This document shows positions 26,539 to 35,177 of a DNA stretch of 64,000 nt, piece by piece; position 1 is the first letter of the stretch, and every line of letters begins with the position of its first letter. Below the pieces are notes generated by a model. The model ran no database searches. It was given only the letters and a program-made list of their open reading frames with translations, and was not told where the DNA came from. This DNA comes from Gammaproteobacteria bacterium (GTDB lineage Bacteria > Pseudomonadota > Gammaproteobacteria > JABABF01 > JAHRAO01). Both the position numbers and the translations under genes were made by a program. Location: contig JAHRAO010000015.1 of NCBI GenBank assembly GCA_020027215.1, forward strand, positions 31,279 to 95,278. Reading direction: 5' to 3'.

Positions 26539-27843
26539 ATGAGTATCTTACAGCGTTTAGATGCCGAGACAAATGATTTTTCGGATGCTTTACACGTCAT
26601 ACTGCACGATCACGCACCCCTATGGGATGCCGAAACGGACAAACACGTGGAAAATATCTTGGCAGATGTGCGCCGCCGTGGTGATGCGGCATTGTTAGAA
26701 GCGATCACTCATTTTGATGGATGGCACCCAGATTGTGTGGATCAAATCATCATTCCCCACACGACCATAGAATCGTCACTGCAAAAGATTTCTCCCGCTT
26801 TGCAAAAGGCATTCACTGCGGCGGCACACAATATTCGAACTTACCACCAACAACACACTCGCTCTCCCTCCCATACCTCCAATGCCTCGACCGGTTACCG
26901 CATTACCGCATTGCAAAAAATTGGTATCTATGTCCCCGGGGGAGGAGCCGATTACCCATCCACAGTACTGATGAATGCTATACCCGCCCAATTAGCGGGA
27001 GTAAATGACATAGTGATGTGCACTCCTGCGCACAATGGCAGTGTATCCGATGCGGTCATGGCAACCGCCACTATGAGTGGCATTCAAAATATTTTCACCA
27101 TCGGGGGAGCGCATGCCATTGCCGCCATGGCGTATGGAACCGATACGGTTCCCCGTGTCGATAAAATAGTTGGTCCGGGCAATAAATATGTTGCAACCGC
27201 TAAACGCATGCTATTCGGGCGTGTGGGGGTGGATATTATTGCTGGACCTTCAGAATTAGTGATCATTGCCGATGAATCGGCTCGCCCCAATTGGATCGCC
27301 CATGATTTGCTCGCCCAAGCCGAACACGATACAGATGCCTTGGTCATTCTTTTAGCAACGAGCGACACATTATTAAATGATGTCTATTCAACAATAGCGG
27401 AAATATTGCCTCAATTACCGCGCCGCGCCGTCGCAAGTGCATCCCTCAAAAAACGCGGCGCATTGATAAAAGTGCGCAATATCGCACACGCCATCTCGAT
27501 CGCCAATCATATTGCCCCAGAACATCTACACTTGCAATTAGTCAATGCCGATCAATACATAAACGATATTCAGCATGCAGGCGCCATCTTTATCGGTCAT
27601 TACAGCGCACAAGTGTTTGGCGATTATTGCGCCGGTCCCTCACATGTCTTACCCACTAATGGAGCGGCGCGCTTTTCTTCACCACTCAATGTAGATGATT
27701 TTCAGAAAAAATCATCATGGGTTCAATGCACCACCGCTCAAGCTGCCGAATGGGCACACACGGCAGCAACTATAGCCCGCTGTGAAGGATTAGAAGCCCA
27801 TGCACGAGCGGCTGAATGTCGGTATAGCCATCAATCAACATAA
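26539..27843 (+). CDS. hisD: Histidinol dehydrogenase
   Basis: Zinc enzyme for the last two oxidations from histidinol to histidine. 434 residues. Conserved segments: GIYVPGGGADYPSTVLMNAIP, GGAHAIAAMAYGTDTVPRVD, VGPGNKYVATAKRMLFG, GPSELVIIADE, and QAEHDTDA with Zn ligands, plus AGPSHVLPTNGAARFSSPL. hisGD is coupled; the stop overlaps hisS by 1 nt. The other his genes are elsewhere. Confidence 0.98.
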   Translation: MSILQRLDAETNDFSDALHVILHDHAPLWDAETDKHVENILADVRRRGDAALLEAITHFDGWHPDCVDQIIIPHTTIESSLQKISPALQKAFTAAAHNIRTYHQQHTRSPSHTSNASTGYRITALQKIGIYVPGGGADYPSTVLMNAIPAQLAGVNDIVMCTPAHNGSVSDAVMATATMSGIQNIFTIGGAHAIAAMAYGTDTVPRVDKIVGPGNKYVATAKRMLFGRVGVDIIAGPSELVIIADESARPNWIAHDLLAQAEHDTDALVILLATSDTLLNDVYSTIAEILPQLPRRAVASASLKKRGALIKVRNIAHAISIANHIAPEHLHLQLVNADQYINDIQHAGAIFIGHYSAQVFGDYCAGPSHVLPTNGAARFSSPLNVDDFQKKSSWVQCTTAQAAEWAHTAATIARCEGLEAHARAAECRYSHQST

Positions 27844-29153
27844 TGCATATTGAGCCGTCAATCCACAATTTACGCGGTATGTCCGATATATTACCCCACG
27901 AAACACAATTGTGGCGATATATGGACAATACCTTAAGCACATTACTCACTACCTATGGATACAGTGAAATCCGCCTGCCATTGTTGGAATCTTCCGCCTT
28001 ATTTGAGCGTTCTATTGGTGCGGCAACCGAACTGGTGGAAAAAGAAATGTACTGCTTTGACGATCGCAATGGCATGTCTATCACATTGAGACCAGAAGGA
28101 ACGGCAGGGTGTATGCGTGCGCGCACACAACACGGATTACACGATAATCGTTTATGGTATCACGGTCCTATGTTTCGCTACGAAAGGCCTCAACAGGGCA
28201 GAATGCGACAATTCCATCAATTAGGGGTCGAGACATTTGGCATGCCCGACGCCGATATCGATGCCGAACTCATTGCGCTCAACTACAGAATGTGGCAACA
28301 ATTAGGGGTAGATGCGCAGCTCACTTTACAACTCAATTCCATCGGTAACCAACACACCCGCGAGAATTACTGTGCGCAGTTAGTACAGTGGATACGCGAT
28401 CAAGCCATTACATTACATCCTACAGACGAGGCGCGCTTAACGGCTAATCCACTACGTATCTTAGACAGTAAAGATACTGCAATGCAAAAGTTACTACACG
28501 ATGCACCTCAGATCACCGATTTTTTAGACGACGATTCGCGCTCCCATTTCGATCAATTGCGCCATATTTTAGACAATGCATCTATCCGCTACCGCATTAA
28601 CCCGTATTTAGTGCGCGGATTAGATTACTACAATCGCACTGTATTTGAATGGACCACTACACATCTCGGGGCACAAGGTGCTGTATCGGCAGGTGGTCGC
28701 TATGATGGGCTCGCAGCACAATTAGGCGGCGGCGACGTCTGTGCGTGTGGTTTTGCGATAGGGCTTGATCGTTTATATTTGCTACTCAAACAACACATAG
28801 AACTGCATAATGTGCCGCATATTTACACGGTGGTGTTCGGGGATGATATATTTGCTCACGCAATGGCACAAATAGAACAAATCCGCACCGCACACCCCGA
28901 ATTATCTATAGTGATGCACTGTGGCGATGGCTCGCTCAAATCGCAACTCAAAAAAGCCGACAAAAGTGGTGCCATTTTAGCGCTCATCATCGGTCAAAAT
29001 GAAATGACTGCGCGGGAAATGACTGTGCGAGAATTGCGCACCGAAAAATCAACTCAACATACGGTGAGTGATGCGCATATCGCTCAGTGGTTAAACGATT
29101 ACTTTATTCGCCATCCATTCGGCAATACAATACATAAAAAATTATTACAATAA
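27843..29153 (+). CDS. hisS: Histidyl-tRNA synthetase
   Basis: Class II synthetase charging tRNA-His. 436 residues. N-terminal LRGMSDILP, motif 2 region MFRYERPQQGRMRQFHQLGVE, the His-A segment LVRGLDYYNRTVFEW, and motif 3 CGFAIGLDRLYLLL. C-terminal anticodon-binding domain (about 325-430). Full length and intact motifs make it a true HisRS rather than HisZ. hisS-yfgM-bamB is the usual gammaproteobacterial order, here joined directly behind hisD. Confidence 0.97.
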   Translation: MHIEPSIHNLRGMSDILPHETQLWRYMDNTLSTLLTTYGYSEIRLPLLESSALFERSIGAATELVEKEMYCFDDRNGMSITLRPEGTAGCMRARTQHGLHDNRLWYHGPMFRYERPQQGRMRQFHQLGVETFGMPDADIDAELIALNYRMWQQLGVDAQLTLQLNSIGNQHTRENYCAQLVQWIRDQAITLHPTDEARLTANPLRILDSKDTAMQKLLHDAPQITDFLDDDSRSHFDQLRHILDNASIRYRINPYLVRGLDYYNRTVFEWTTTHLGAQGAVSAGGRYDGLAAQLGGGDVCACGFAIGLDRLYLLLKQHIELHNVPHIYTVVFGDDIFAHAMAQIEQIRTAHPELSIVMHCGDGSLKSQLKKADKSGAILALIIGQNEMTAREMTVRELRTEKSTQHTVSDAHIAQWLNDYFIRHPFGNTIHKKLLQ

Positions 29154-29189
29154 AGCGTAAGTATTCATCCACATTATCAAGATTAAATC

Positions 29190-29903
29190 GTGAAAGTTTA
29201 TCATACAGAAGAAGAACAAATTAACGCCCTCCGTATGTGGTGGGAAAATAATCATGTGACCATCATCATCGTAGTGGTGTTCGGCATAGGAATTGGCATG
29301 GGTGTCTGGGGGTGGCGAAGTTACCAAGCCAGTTATACAGAGGAGACTGCGACAGCATATCATCACTTATTGCAACATGTGGGCACAATTGATGATACAT
29401 TCATTACCACCGAACAGCGTGAAGAGTTAGATAGAATGGCGCAACAATTACAGGATGATTATCCCAAATCCACCTATGCACACTTTGCCGCTATGATTCG
29501 AGCAAAATACGCCTTATTAGATGATGATATTGAAGCCACCGAAGAATATTTGCGCTGGACGATAGATAATTGCACCCACCAACAAATTAAACCCATGGCT
29601 CAGTTGCGCCTTGCTCGCTTACTCTCCGATCAACAACGCTATGATGAAGCATTGCAGCTGATAAATGGTGCACAAGACAATCCCTATCAGTCGCTTTTTA
29701 CTGAAGTGCGCGGCGATATTTATTGGCAACAAGAAGAACCTGCCGAAGCACTACAAGCATACCAATCAGCATTAGCCCTCCTCAAGAAGGATACAGATGA
29801 AGATCAGCGCCCACTCCTGCGCATGAAGATAAATGACTTAAGTTCACGCATGGGGGTATCACCCGAAATAACAACTAATACTCAGCTGATCGGCAATAAA
29901 TAA
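29190..29903 (+). CDS. yfgM: YfgM-like tetratricopeptide protein (SecYEG ancillary)
   Basis: Inner-membrane protein with one N-terminal helix (about 23-43, VTIIIVVVFGIGIGMGVWGW) and a periplasmic TPR domain. E. coli YfgM binds SecYEG and PpiD and helps hand over envelope proteins; ppiD is also in this window (61665) but not adjacent. 237 residues, GTG start. The N-terminal YHTEEEQINALRMWWENN pattern is typical (EQxxxLKxWWkkn). Lies between hisS and bamB as in E. coli. Confidence 0.9.
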   Translation: MKVYHTEEEQINALRMWWENNHVTIIIVVVFGIGIGMGVWGWRSYQASYTEETATAYHHLLQHVGTIDDTFITTEQREELDRMAQQLQDDYPKSTYAHFAAMIRAKYALLDDDIEATEEYLRWTIDNCTHQQIKPMAQLRLARLLSDQQRYDEALQLINGAQDNPYQSLFTEVRGDIYWQQEEPAEALQAYQSALALLKKDTDEDQRPLLRMKINDLSSRMGVSPEITTNTQLIGNK

Positions 29904-31120
29904 TGGGACATATTTTAGCTGTCTTTTTTTGTGCCGCACTCATCACTTTGAGTGCGTCCTGTAGCAATACATCTGAAACACAGGACCCCGAACTCATTAC
30001 TGAAGAAGAGCAAGAACAAGAAAAAGAAAAAAAGAAAAAGAAGATCACTATGACTCCGTTAGTGGAATTCGTCCCCGAAGTCAAACTCGTCCACCAATGG
30101 CAAGTGCGCATTGGCAAAGGGCAAGATAAGAACTGCCCATGTCTTTATCCCGCAATTGATAATCAATTTATTTATGTCGCCTCGTACGATGGCACAATCA
30201 CCGCACTCAATAAAAAGAATGGAACCCAAGTGTGGTCAACACTCGTGCCACAAACTATTACCAGTGGGGTCGCCGCAAATAACAATTTAGTAGTGATCGG
30301 CACAATTGATGGTCAGGTACACGCCTTTAATGCAAACAACGGTCAGCTAATTTGGCAAGTAGATACGGCAAGCGAAATGCGCGCACCTGCGCTGGTGAAA
30401 GAAAAATATGTTTACACGCAATCTGTCGGAGGCATTCTTTCGGTACTCGATGCAGAGAACGGTAATATGCTATGGAATTATCGCAATAAGTTATCAATAT
30501 TGAGCTTACTGGGCACGCCTTCGCCAATTATGGATGATGAAGAATCAATATTATATGCTGGGTTTGCTAACGGGAAAATTGTTGCCTTTCATCCAGTGAA
30601 CGGTGTGATTTTATGGGAAAAAAGGATCGCCGTCCCGAGCAAAAAAACTGGTATTGGAAGTATTATTGATATTAATGCTACTCCCTTATTATTAGACAAA
30701 GTGCTCTACGTCGTTGCTCACCAAGGCAATTTAGCGGCAATTAATCACACTAATGGTTATACGCTATGGGAAACCGCTGTATCGAGCTATCATCCCCCAA
30801 GCAGTGGTTTTGGTAATATTTATGTCGTCACCGATGTCGGAGAGCTCGTCGCATACAATCAGCAAAACGGGAGTGTGCGATGGAGGCACGAACTATTCAA
30901 ACACCGGAACCCAACAGCAGTAGCAATTATCAGTAGCTATCTCGTTCTTGGCGATAAAGAAGGGTATATACATATTTTATCGCAAGATGATGGACACACA
31001 GTCGCGCGGGAAAGAATAGATAGAAAAGGATTGGGGGCGGCGACAATTATCAATGACAATTGGATATATGTCTACGCAAATAGTGGTAATTTAGTCGCCC
31101 TGCGTTTGCAGGAAATTTAA
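29903..31120 (+). CDS. bamB: Outer-membrane assembly lipoprotein BamB
   Basis: BAM-complex lipoprotein, eight-bladed beta-propeller that assists BamA. 405 residues. The lipobox is LSASC with lipidated Cys about 20, followed by an unusual Glu/Lys-rich tether (about 32-50, EEEQEQEKEKKKKK). Repeated propeller motifs include LNKKNGTQVWS, NANNGQLIWQV, AENGNMLWNY, PVNGVILWEK and NQQNGSVRWRH. 1-nt overlap with yfgM. The last 4 nt overlap the convergent DUF3501 gene; the expected next gene der is not here. Confidence 0.95.
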   Translation: MGHILAVFFCAALITLSASCSNTSETQDPELITEEEQEQEKEKKKKKITMTPLVEFVPEVKLVHQWQVRIGKGQDKNCPCLYPAIDNQFIYVASYDGTITALNKKNGTQVWSTLVPQTITSGVAANNNLVVIGTIDGQVHAFNANNGQLIWQVDTASEMRAPALVKEKYVYTQSVGGILSVLDAENGNMLWNYRNKLSILSLLGTPSPIMDDEESILYAGFANGKIVAFHPVNGVILWEKRIAVPSKKTGIGSIIDINATPLLLDKVLYVVAHQGNLAAINHTNGYTLWETAVSSYHPPSSGFGNIYVVTDVGELVAYNQQNGSVRWRHELFKHRNPTAVAIISSYLVLGDKEGYIHILSQDDGHTVARERIDRKGLGAATIINDNWIYVYANSGNLVALRLQEI

Positions 31121-31710
31121 TCCGCTAAATCAGCGCGCAATGAAGTGCGTATTGTTTCGTCTATCACGCCGCCCTCTATATGGTAGTGGGGATGAGAACA
31201 ACCAAACTGCACACGCCCTCCCGCACGCATGCTACTCATATCGTCAGCCGATAGCTGGAAACGCAAGAAATGGACTGCCGAAGTTTTATCTGCGGAGGCA
31301 CGCGACATATCTTCATCGGCAATAGCATAAAATTGCGGATTATCTCCTACCCGACACCATATCTTATTTTCAATGGCATGCAAGTTTTCCAACTGTACCT
31401 TTCGCTCAGCGGAGTCGGTGTATTCAATCAACATAGTGGCTTTCCAATTATCACCATCGGGGATGAGCGGATTATACGCGATGAGTTCATCATCTATTCC
31501 CGCAACATTTTCTGTGCCTTCCACATAAAGGATTTCCATAATCTGGTAATAGATGGTCTCTCTATTCTCAAAGAGTAACGAGAGGTGATCGCCGATGGGC
31601 ACTCGACGCACTTTTTTTATCGCTAATATTTTCTTGCGATAATCGCTGCGCTGTTCGGCATACATCTTTAACGATAATAATTCGGATGCTTGTATGGGTG
31701 CCATCATCAA
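31117..31710 (-). CDS. DUF3501 family protein
   Basis: Uncharacterised protein of 197 residues. It begins with the DUF3501-like pattern MAPIQASELLSLKMYAEQR and RVPIGDHLSLLFENRETIYY, followed by EYNPLIP-like AYNPLIPDGDNWKATMLIEY and a C-terminal VQFGCSHPHYHIEGGVID, where C and clustered His could bind metal. No signal peptide or membrane segment. It overlaps the upstream Fe-S protein by 4 nt (ATGA), so the two are translationally coupled. Function unknown; association with rubrerythrin suggests oxidative-stress or redox metabolism. Confidence 0.85.
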   Translation of the reverse strand: MMMAPIQASELLSLKMYAEQRSDYRKKILAIKKVRRVPIGDHLSLLFENRETIYYQIMEILYVEGTENVAGIDDELIAYNPLIPDGDNWKATMLIEYTDSAERKVQLENLHAIENKIWCRVGDNPQFYAIADEDMSRASADKTSAVHFLRFQLSADDMSSMRAGGRVQFGCSHPHYHIEGGVIDETIRTSLRADLAD

Positions 31711-33032
31711 ATCCCGTACGCTTGTCTTAGCAAGGTAATTGGTGTCGCTGGGTGGAGGTTATCACTCCCGAGATGATGGGCAATATGCGTTGCTGCCATA
31801 GGGCAATCGCTGGTATAACGGTCGGCTTTTTTCTCGCGCGTCATTCGGACGACCGGTCGCACAATTTTTGCAGCTTTTTCATAGGTTTCCCGTTTCACCG
31901 CGTAGGTGCCATCGTGCCCCGAGCAGCGTTCAATGACTTCTACCTGCGTGTCTGGAACGATTGACAATACATCACGCGTTTTTGTGCCAATATTCTGTAC
32001 CCGTTGGTGGCACGCGACTTGATAGACGATATGACCCAATGATTGCTTAAAATCCGTATTGAGCAAACCACTTTTATGACGGTGCATCAAATACTCAAAA
32101 GGATCATAGATATGCTTCCTCACTTGCTGCACTCCGTGATGGTCGGGAAACATGAGCGGTAATTCTTGCTTAAACATCAACACACAAGAAGGGATGGGGG
32201 AAATTATATCGTAGCCCTCTTCAATCATTTCAACCATCGGTTGAATATTATGTTCCATATTCTGCGCCACCGTTTCTAAATCACCTAATTCCAATTTAGG
32301 CATCCCACAACAGCGCAAAGAAGAGAACTGTTTTATGATAATGCCATTATGTTGTAAGATTGTCGCCAAATCATCGACAATTTCTGGGCGATTATACTGT
32401 CCATAACAGGTGGCAAAAATAGCCACTTTTCCTTGTGTCGGTCCCGCATCTACCGGATCAACCAGCGATGGCTCCATAACAGTTTTTGAGCGGCGGTATG
32501 GGGGCAGCGGCGCTTTGGGGTGAACGTGCAGTATTTTATCTAATAGGATACGAAAAAAAGATTTGCGGTTCGCCGTATTGACCAACAAATTCACCACAGG
32601 CATACTGGCGAAGCGACCAACCGTGTCGGTTGCACTAAGCATTTTATCGCGAAGTGAACTTTTCTTCTTTTTGAAGGCAATTGCTTTTGCCCTTAACATT
32701 AAATGGGGAAAATCAACTTGCCAAGGATGGGGTGGCACATAAGGACATTTTGTCTGATAACACAAATCACACAAATAGCATTGATCCACCACTTTTCCAT
32801 AGTCTGTGCGTGGGACATCAGACAATTCCATAGTCGGACTCTCATCAATCAAGTCAAATAGAGTGGGAAAAGCATCACACAAATTAACGCAACGCCTACA
32901 CCCGTGACAAATATCAAATACTCGCGCTAACTCTTTATCACAGGCATCTTGGTCATAGAATTCATCATTTTGCCATAAAATTGGCAAACGAATAGGGGCT
33001 TCTAATGAGCCTTCGCGATGGTCGGAGGGCAT
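31707..33032 (-). CDS. GlpC/heterodisulfide-reductase-like iron-sulfur protein
   Basis: Cytoplasmic or membrane-associated redox protein, 441 residues. Two [4Fe-4S] motifs lie near the N-terminus: CHGCRRCVNLC (from about 43) and CYLCDLCYQTKCP (from about 86). Then two cysteine-rich CCG-type domains: LRCCGMPKLELG (about 240) and ERCSGHDGTYAVKR (about 365). This is the architecture of GlpC and the HdrD C-terminal part. No glpA or glpB is near, so a glycerol-phosphate role is unlikely; partner genes are rubrerythrin upstream and DUF3501 downstream. Electron transfer to rubrerythrin is an inference. Confidence 0.85.
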   Translation of the reverse strand: MPSDHREGSLEAPIRLPILWQNDEFYDQDACDKELARVFDICHGCRRCVNLCDAFPTLFDLIDESPTMELSDVPRTDYGKVVDQCYLCDLCYQTKCPYVPPHPWQVDFPHLMLRAKAIAFKKKKSSLRDKMLSATDTVGRFASMPVVNLLVNTANRKSFFRILLDKILHVHPKAPLPPYRRSKTVMEPSLVDPVDAGPTQGKVAIFATCYGQYNRPEIVDDLATILQHNGIIIKQFSSLRCCGMPKLELGDLETVAQNMEHNIQPMVEMIEEGYDIISPIPSCVLMFKQELPLMFPDHHGVQQVRKHIYDPFEYLMHRHKSGLLNTDFKQSLGHIVYQVACHQRVQNIGTKTRDVLSIVPDTQVEVIERCSGHDGTYAVKRETYEKAAKIVRPVVRMTREKKADRYTSDCPMAATHIAHHLGSDNLHPATPITLLRQAYGI

Positions 33033-33052
33033 GTTTTAGGCGACAGAACTCC

Positions 33053-33087
33053 CCTGTATCAAAATCATAAATTAATTTTGATACAGG
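33053..33087. repeat. Perfect 13-bp inverted repeat in the rubrerythrin-Fe-S intergenic gap
   Basis: CCTGTATCAAAAT (33053-33065) and ATTTTGATACAGG (33075-33087) are exact reverse complements around a 9-nt AT-rich loop. It lies in the 73-nt gap between rubrerythrin and the Fe-S gene. No T run follows on the minus strand, so it does not look like a simple rho-independent terminator; it may be an mRNA processing or stabilising hairpin, or an operator. Confidence 0.85.
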
Positions 33088-33105
33088 ATAAGTATGGAGA
33101 AGTTT

Positions 33106-33528
33106 TCAAACGCTTTGATATTGTTCCAGCGTTCGTTGGAATTTCCCCGCGTGGCTACGCTCAGCTTTCGCTAAAGTTTCAAACCAATCGGCAATTTCGT
33201 CAAAACCCTCTTCACGCGCCGTTTTCGCCATACCGGGATACATATCGGTGTATTCATGGGTTTCACCATGGATAGCCGATTTCAAATTATCTTCAGTACT
33301 GCCAATTGGTTGTCCTGTAGCGGGGTCACCGACTACTTCTAAGTACTCTAAATGGCCATGCGCGTGACCGGTTTCGCCTTCGGCCGTAGCGCGGAAAACT
33401 GTCGCGACATCGGGAGCACCCTCAACATCCGCTTTAGAGGCGAAATATAAATACCGGCGATTCGCTTGGCTTTCGCCTGCAAAAGCATCGGCAAGGTTTT
33501 GGGCTGTTTTAGATTCTTTTAAGTTCAT
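33106..33528 (-). CDS. Rubrerythrin (ferritin-like domain only)
   Basis: Di-iron peroxidase-like protein, 140 residues. The four-helix bundle ligands are visible: E19 in [23 protein letters not shown] (about 50-60), [10 protein letters not shown], and [12 protein letters not shown] near the end. The C-terminal rubredoxin domain of classical rubrerythrin is missing (about 50 residues shorter), so electrons must come from another protein; the Fe-S protein encoded next is a candidate. Probable role is H2O2 detoxification. It is the first gene of the rubrerythrin/Fe-S/DUF3501 group. Confidence 0.93.
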   Translation of the reverse strand: MNLKESKTAQNLADAFAGESQANRRYLYFASKADVEGAPDVATVFRATAEGETGHAHGHLEYLEVVGDPATGQPIGSTEDNLKSAIHGETHEYTDMYPGMAKTAREEGFDEIADWFETLAKAERSHAGKFQRTLEQYQSV

Positions 33529-33694
33529 AATGATTTTTCGTCCTAAATTGAATACAAATAACCTTACTTTATTATCGTCAATTTGTTGAAAAAAATCAAT
33601 ACTTCATCACCATCTTGTTTATCCAAGAATAAAAGGAGCATGCGTGTACAAAACTCACCCACACATACGGAACGGGCCTAGAAGCTATAAAATA
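33529..33694. other. Divergent intergenic region rubrerythrin / algH
   Basis: About 165 bp with no gene. On the minus strand a TTGACG hexamer (33581-33576) precedes rubrerythrin, but no convincing -10 at the right distance was found. No recognisable Fur, OxyR or IscR site stands out by eye. Confidence 0.4.
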
Positions 33695-33703
33695 TGGTAT
33701 AAT
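33695..33703 (+). promoter_or_regulatory. Extended -10 promoter of algH
   Basis: TGGTATAAT, i.e. an extended TGn motif with consensus -10, 21 bp before the algH ATG. No good -35 is present, which fits an extended -10 promoter. GAGAG just upstream of the ATG is the likely ribosome binding site. Confidence 0.65.
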
Positions 33704-33724
33704 AATAGGTGAAGAGAGTGATAT

Positions 33725-34282
33725 ATGGGTGATTTTCTTAAAAATCGTTTTCTCGTTGCCACCCCCAATGTGCAGGACCCACTTTTTGCAAAAAGTGTAT
33801 CTTATGTAGTGGATCATAGCGAACAAGGTGCTGTCGGTCTACTACTGAACCGCCCGAGCGTTTATTCGGTTGCCGATTTAATGGAAATGGTAAATATTCG
33901 ATGTAACGATGACCAGACCAATAGCCGGCGCGTTTTTGTCGGCGGGCCTTTGCAGCACAAACAAGGAATCATTCTCTACCGATCGGAAGGGACATGGCCT
34001 TCATTAGATCTCACCGATGATGTCAAATTAAGCATTTCACGGCAACTATTAGAGGAAATAGGTCAAGGCAATCCGCCCGAAGATTATTTAGTTTTGCTCG
34101 GTCATGCAGCATGGGCAGAAGGACAGTTAGAACACGAATTGGAGCTCAACGAATGGCTGATTCAATCGGAAGCGGCAGACATTATATTTAAGATCCCTCC
34201 TAATCGGTTATGGAACCATTTTATGGATAAGTTTGGTGATAATATTGCGGCGAAACTATCACCGCATATCGGACACGCTTAA
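33725..34282 (+). CDS. algH: YqgE/AlgH family protein (UPF0301)
   Basis: Conserved protein of 185 residues without a settled biochemical role; in Pseudomonas it was named AlgH for an effect on alginate. Family segments are FLVATPNVQDPLFAKSVSY, GAVGLLLNRP, VFVGGPLQHKQGIILY and LLGHAAWAEGQLEHEL, all characteristic. No signal peptide. It normally precedes ruvX (yqgF), which is absent here; bamE follows instead. Confidence 0.94.
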   Translation: MGDFLKNRFLVATPNVQDPLFAKSVSYVVDHSEQGAVGLLLNRPSVYSVADLMEMVNIRCNDDQTNSRRVFVGGPLQHKQGIILYRSEGTWPSLDLTDDVKLSISRQLLEEIGQGNPPEDYLVLLGHAAWAEGQLEHELELNEWLIQSEAADIIFKIPPNRLWNHFMDKFGDNIAAKLSPHIGHA

Positions 34283-34283
34283 A

Positions 34284-34649
34284 TTGCTTTATTTTGTTTT
34301 TTTGCGCAGAATAGTATGCGCCATCGCCCTATTATTGACCCTATGTGTTTGTTTACTCAACTGCGCTTCAGGGGCATTATTTCCCGGTCTCTTTCGCGTG
34401 GACATTGAGCAAGGCAATATTGTAGAAGAAAAAAACTTTAACCAACTCCAGATCGACATGACTAAAACACAAGTGCAATACCTGCTCGGCACACCGATCA
34501 TCAACGATAGGTTTCACCCGAACCGTTGGGATTATATTTACCTCAATCATTTAGCCAATGGGGGAGTGATTCACCATAAGCTCACCTTGTTGTTTAGCGA
34601 TGATCGCTTAATAAAAATTGACCGCGTGACCGAGGATCCCGCTCAATAA
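34284..34649 (+). CDS. bamE: Outer-membrane assembly lipoprotein BamE (SmpA)
   Basis: Small BAM-complex lipoprotein. The signal sequence IVCAIALLLTLCVCLLNC ends in a lipobox (LLNC). The mature domain has FRVDIEQGNIVEEKNFNQLQ, MTKTQVQYLLGTPI and HPNRWDYIYL, the BamE hallmarks. The start is uncertain: the only upstream ATG (34233) lies 50 nt inside algH and adds a non-signal-like stretch. TTG at 34284, with GGA about 10 nt upstream, or TTG at 34302 fit a lipoprotein signal better. 121 residues as drawn. Its last 7 nt overlap a convergent gene. Confidence 0.88.
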   Translation: MLYFVFLRRIVCAIALLLTLCVCLLNCASGALFPGLFRVDIEQGNIVEEKNFNQLQIDMTKTQVQYLLGTPIINDRFHPNRWDYIYLNHLANGGVIHHKLTLLFSDDRLIKIDRVTEDPAQ

Positions 34650-35161
34650 TCCACGCGTTGCATACCGCCGTTTTTAAGGCTAGTTTCTTTACGGATAAGG
34701 GTGCCGTCTTCGTAAGTGAGCGTTACCTTGACCCCTTCATCTTGATATTCTATAATGCGCTCCATCCGTATTCCCTCCGTATCAAAATGAATCGTTTCAA
34801 TTTGACCTGCATAATAAATGACTTCTTTAAATTTATAAGTTCCATTTTTGTAGTAAGCAGTAATTGCTCTATCCGCATATATCCATTGTTTATTTTGCAG
34901 CACACCATTGTCATATATCATCACGAAAGATCGTCCGTTCGGTAATTCCCAGCTTTCAGCATATTTTTGTTTATCTTTATCGTATGCGATAAGGGTTTTC
35001 GTGCCTCCGGGGTACTCAGCAAGATGATAAGTAGATAAGGCATCGGGTTCATGGAAGATACTGATTGTCGTACCATCTTTGAGCGAAAACATTTTTGGTT
35101 CAACAGTTGTTAAAGCCGAAAAAAGAGTCGCTATCCAAAAAAAATTATCAATATCCATCAC
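34643..35161 (-). CDS. Hypothetical protein with beta-strand repeats (YwqK/MORN_2-like appearance)
   Basis: Unrecognised protein of 172 residues. A hydrophobic N-terminus (about 6-20, NFFWIATLFSALTTV) may be a signal or an anchor. The rest consists of short beta-strand units with turns such as KDGTTISIF, PNGRSFVMIYDNG, KNGTYKFKEVIYYAG and EDGTLIRKETSLKNGG. Such DG/NG-turn repeats resemble the YwqK/MORN_2 type, but that is only a visual resemblance. It is 16 nt behind aroB, probably in the same transcript, and overlaps bamE tail to tail by 7 nt. Confidence 0.6.
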   Translation of the reverse strand: MMDIDNFFWIATLFSALTTVEPKMFSLKDGTTISIFHEPDALSTYHLAEYPGGTKTLIAYDKDKQKYAESWELPNGRSFVMIYDNGVLQNKQWIYADRAITAYYKNGTYKFKEVIYYAGQIETIHFDTEGIRMERIIEYQDEGVKVTLTYEDGTLIRKETSLKNGGMQRVDY

Positions 35162-35177
35162 TGCTTTTATCTATTCA

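Noticed and set aside
29990..30060. Phase-variable repeat in bamB
   Set aside because: The purine tract is not a simple repeat of constant unit and the frame is intact; reported only as a tether.
33033..33105. Rho-independent terminator after rubrerythrin
   Set aside because: The hairpin is perfect but there is no T run on the minus strand after it.
34233..34283. ATG start of bamE inside algH
   Set aside because: It adds a charged stretch before the lipoprotein signal; TTG codons just after the algH stop fit better, although this is not proven.
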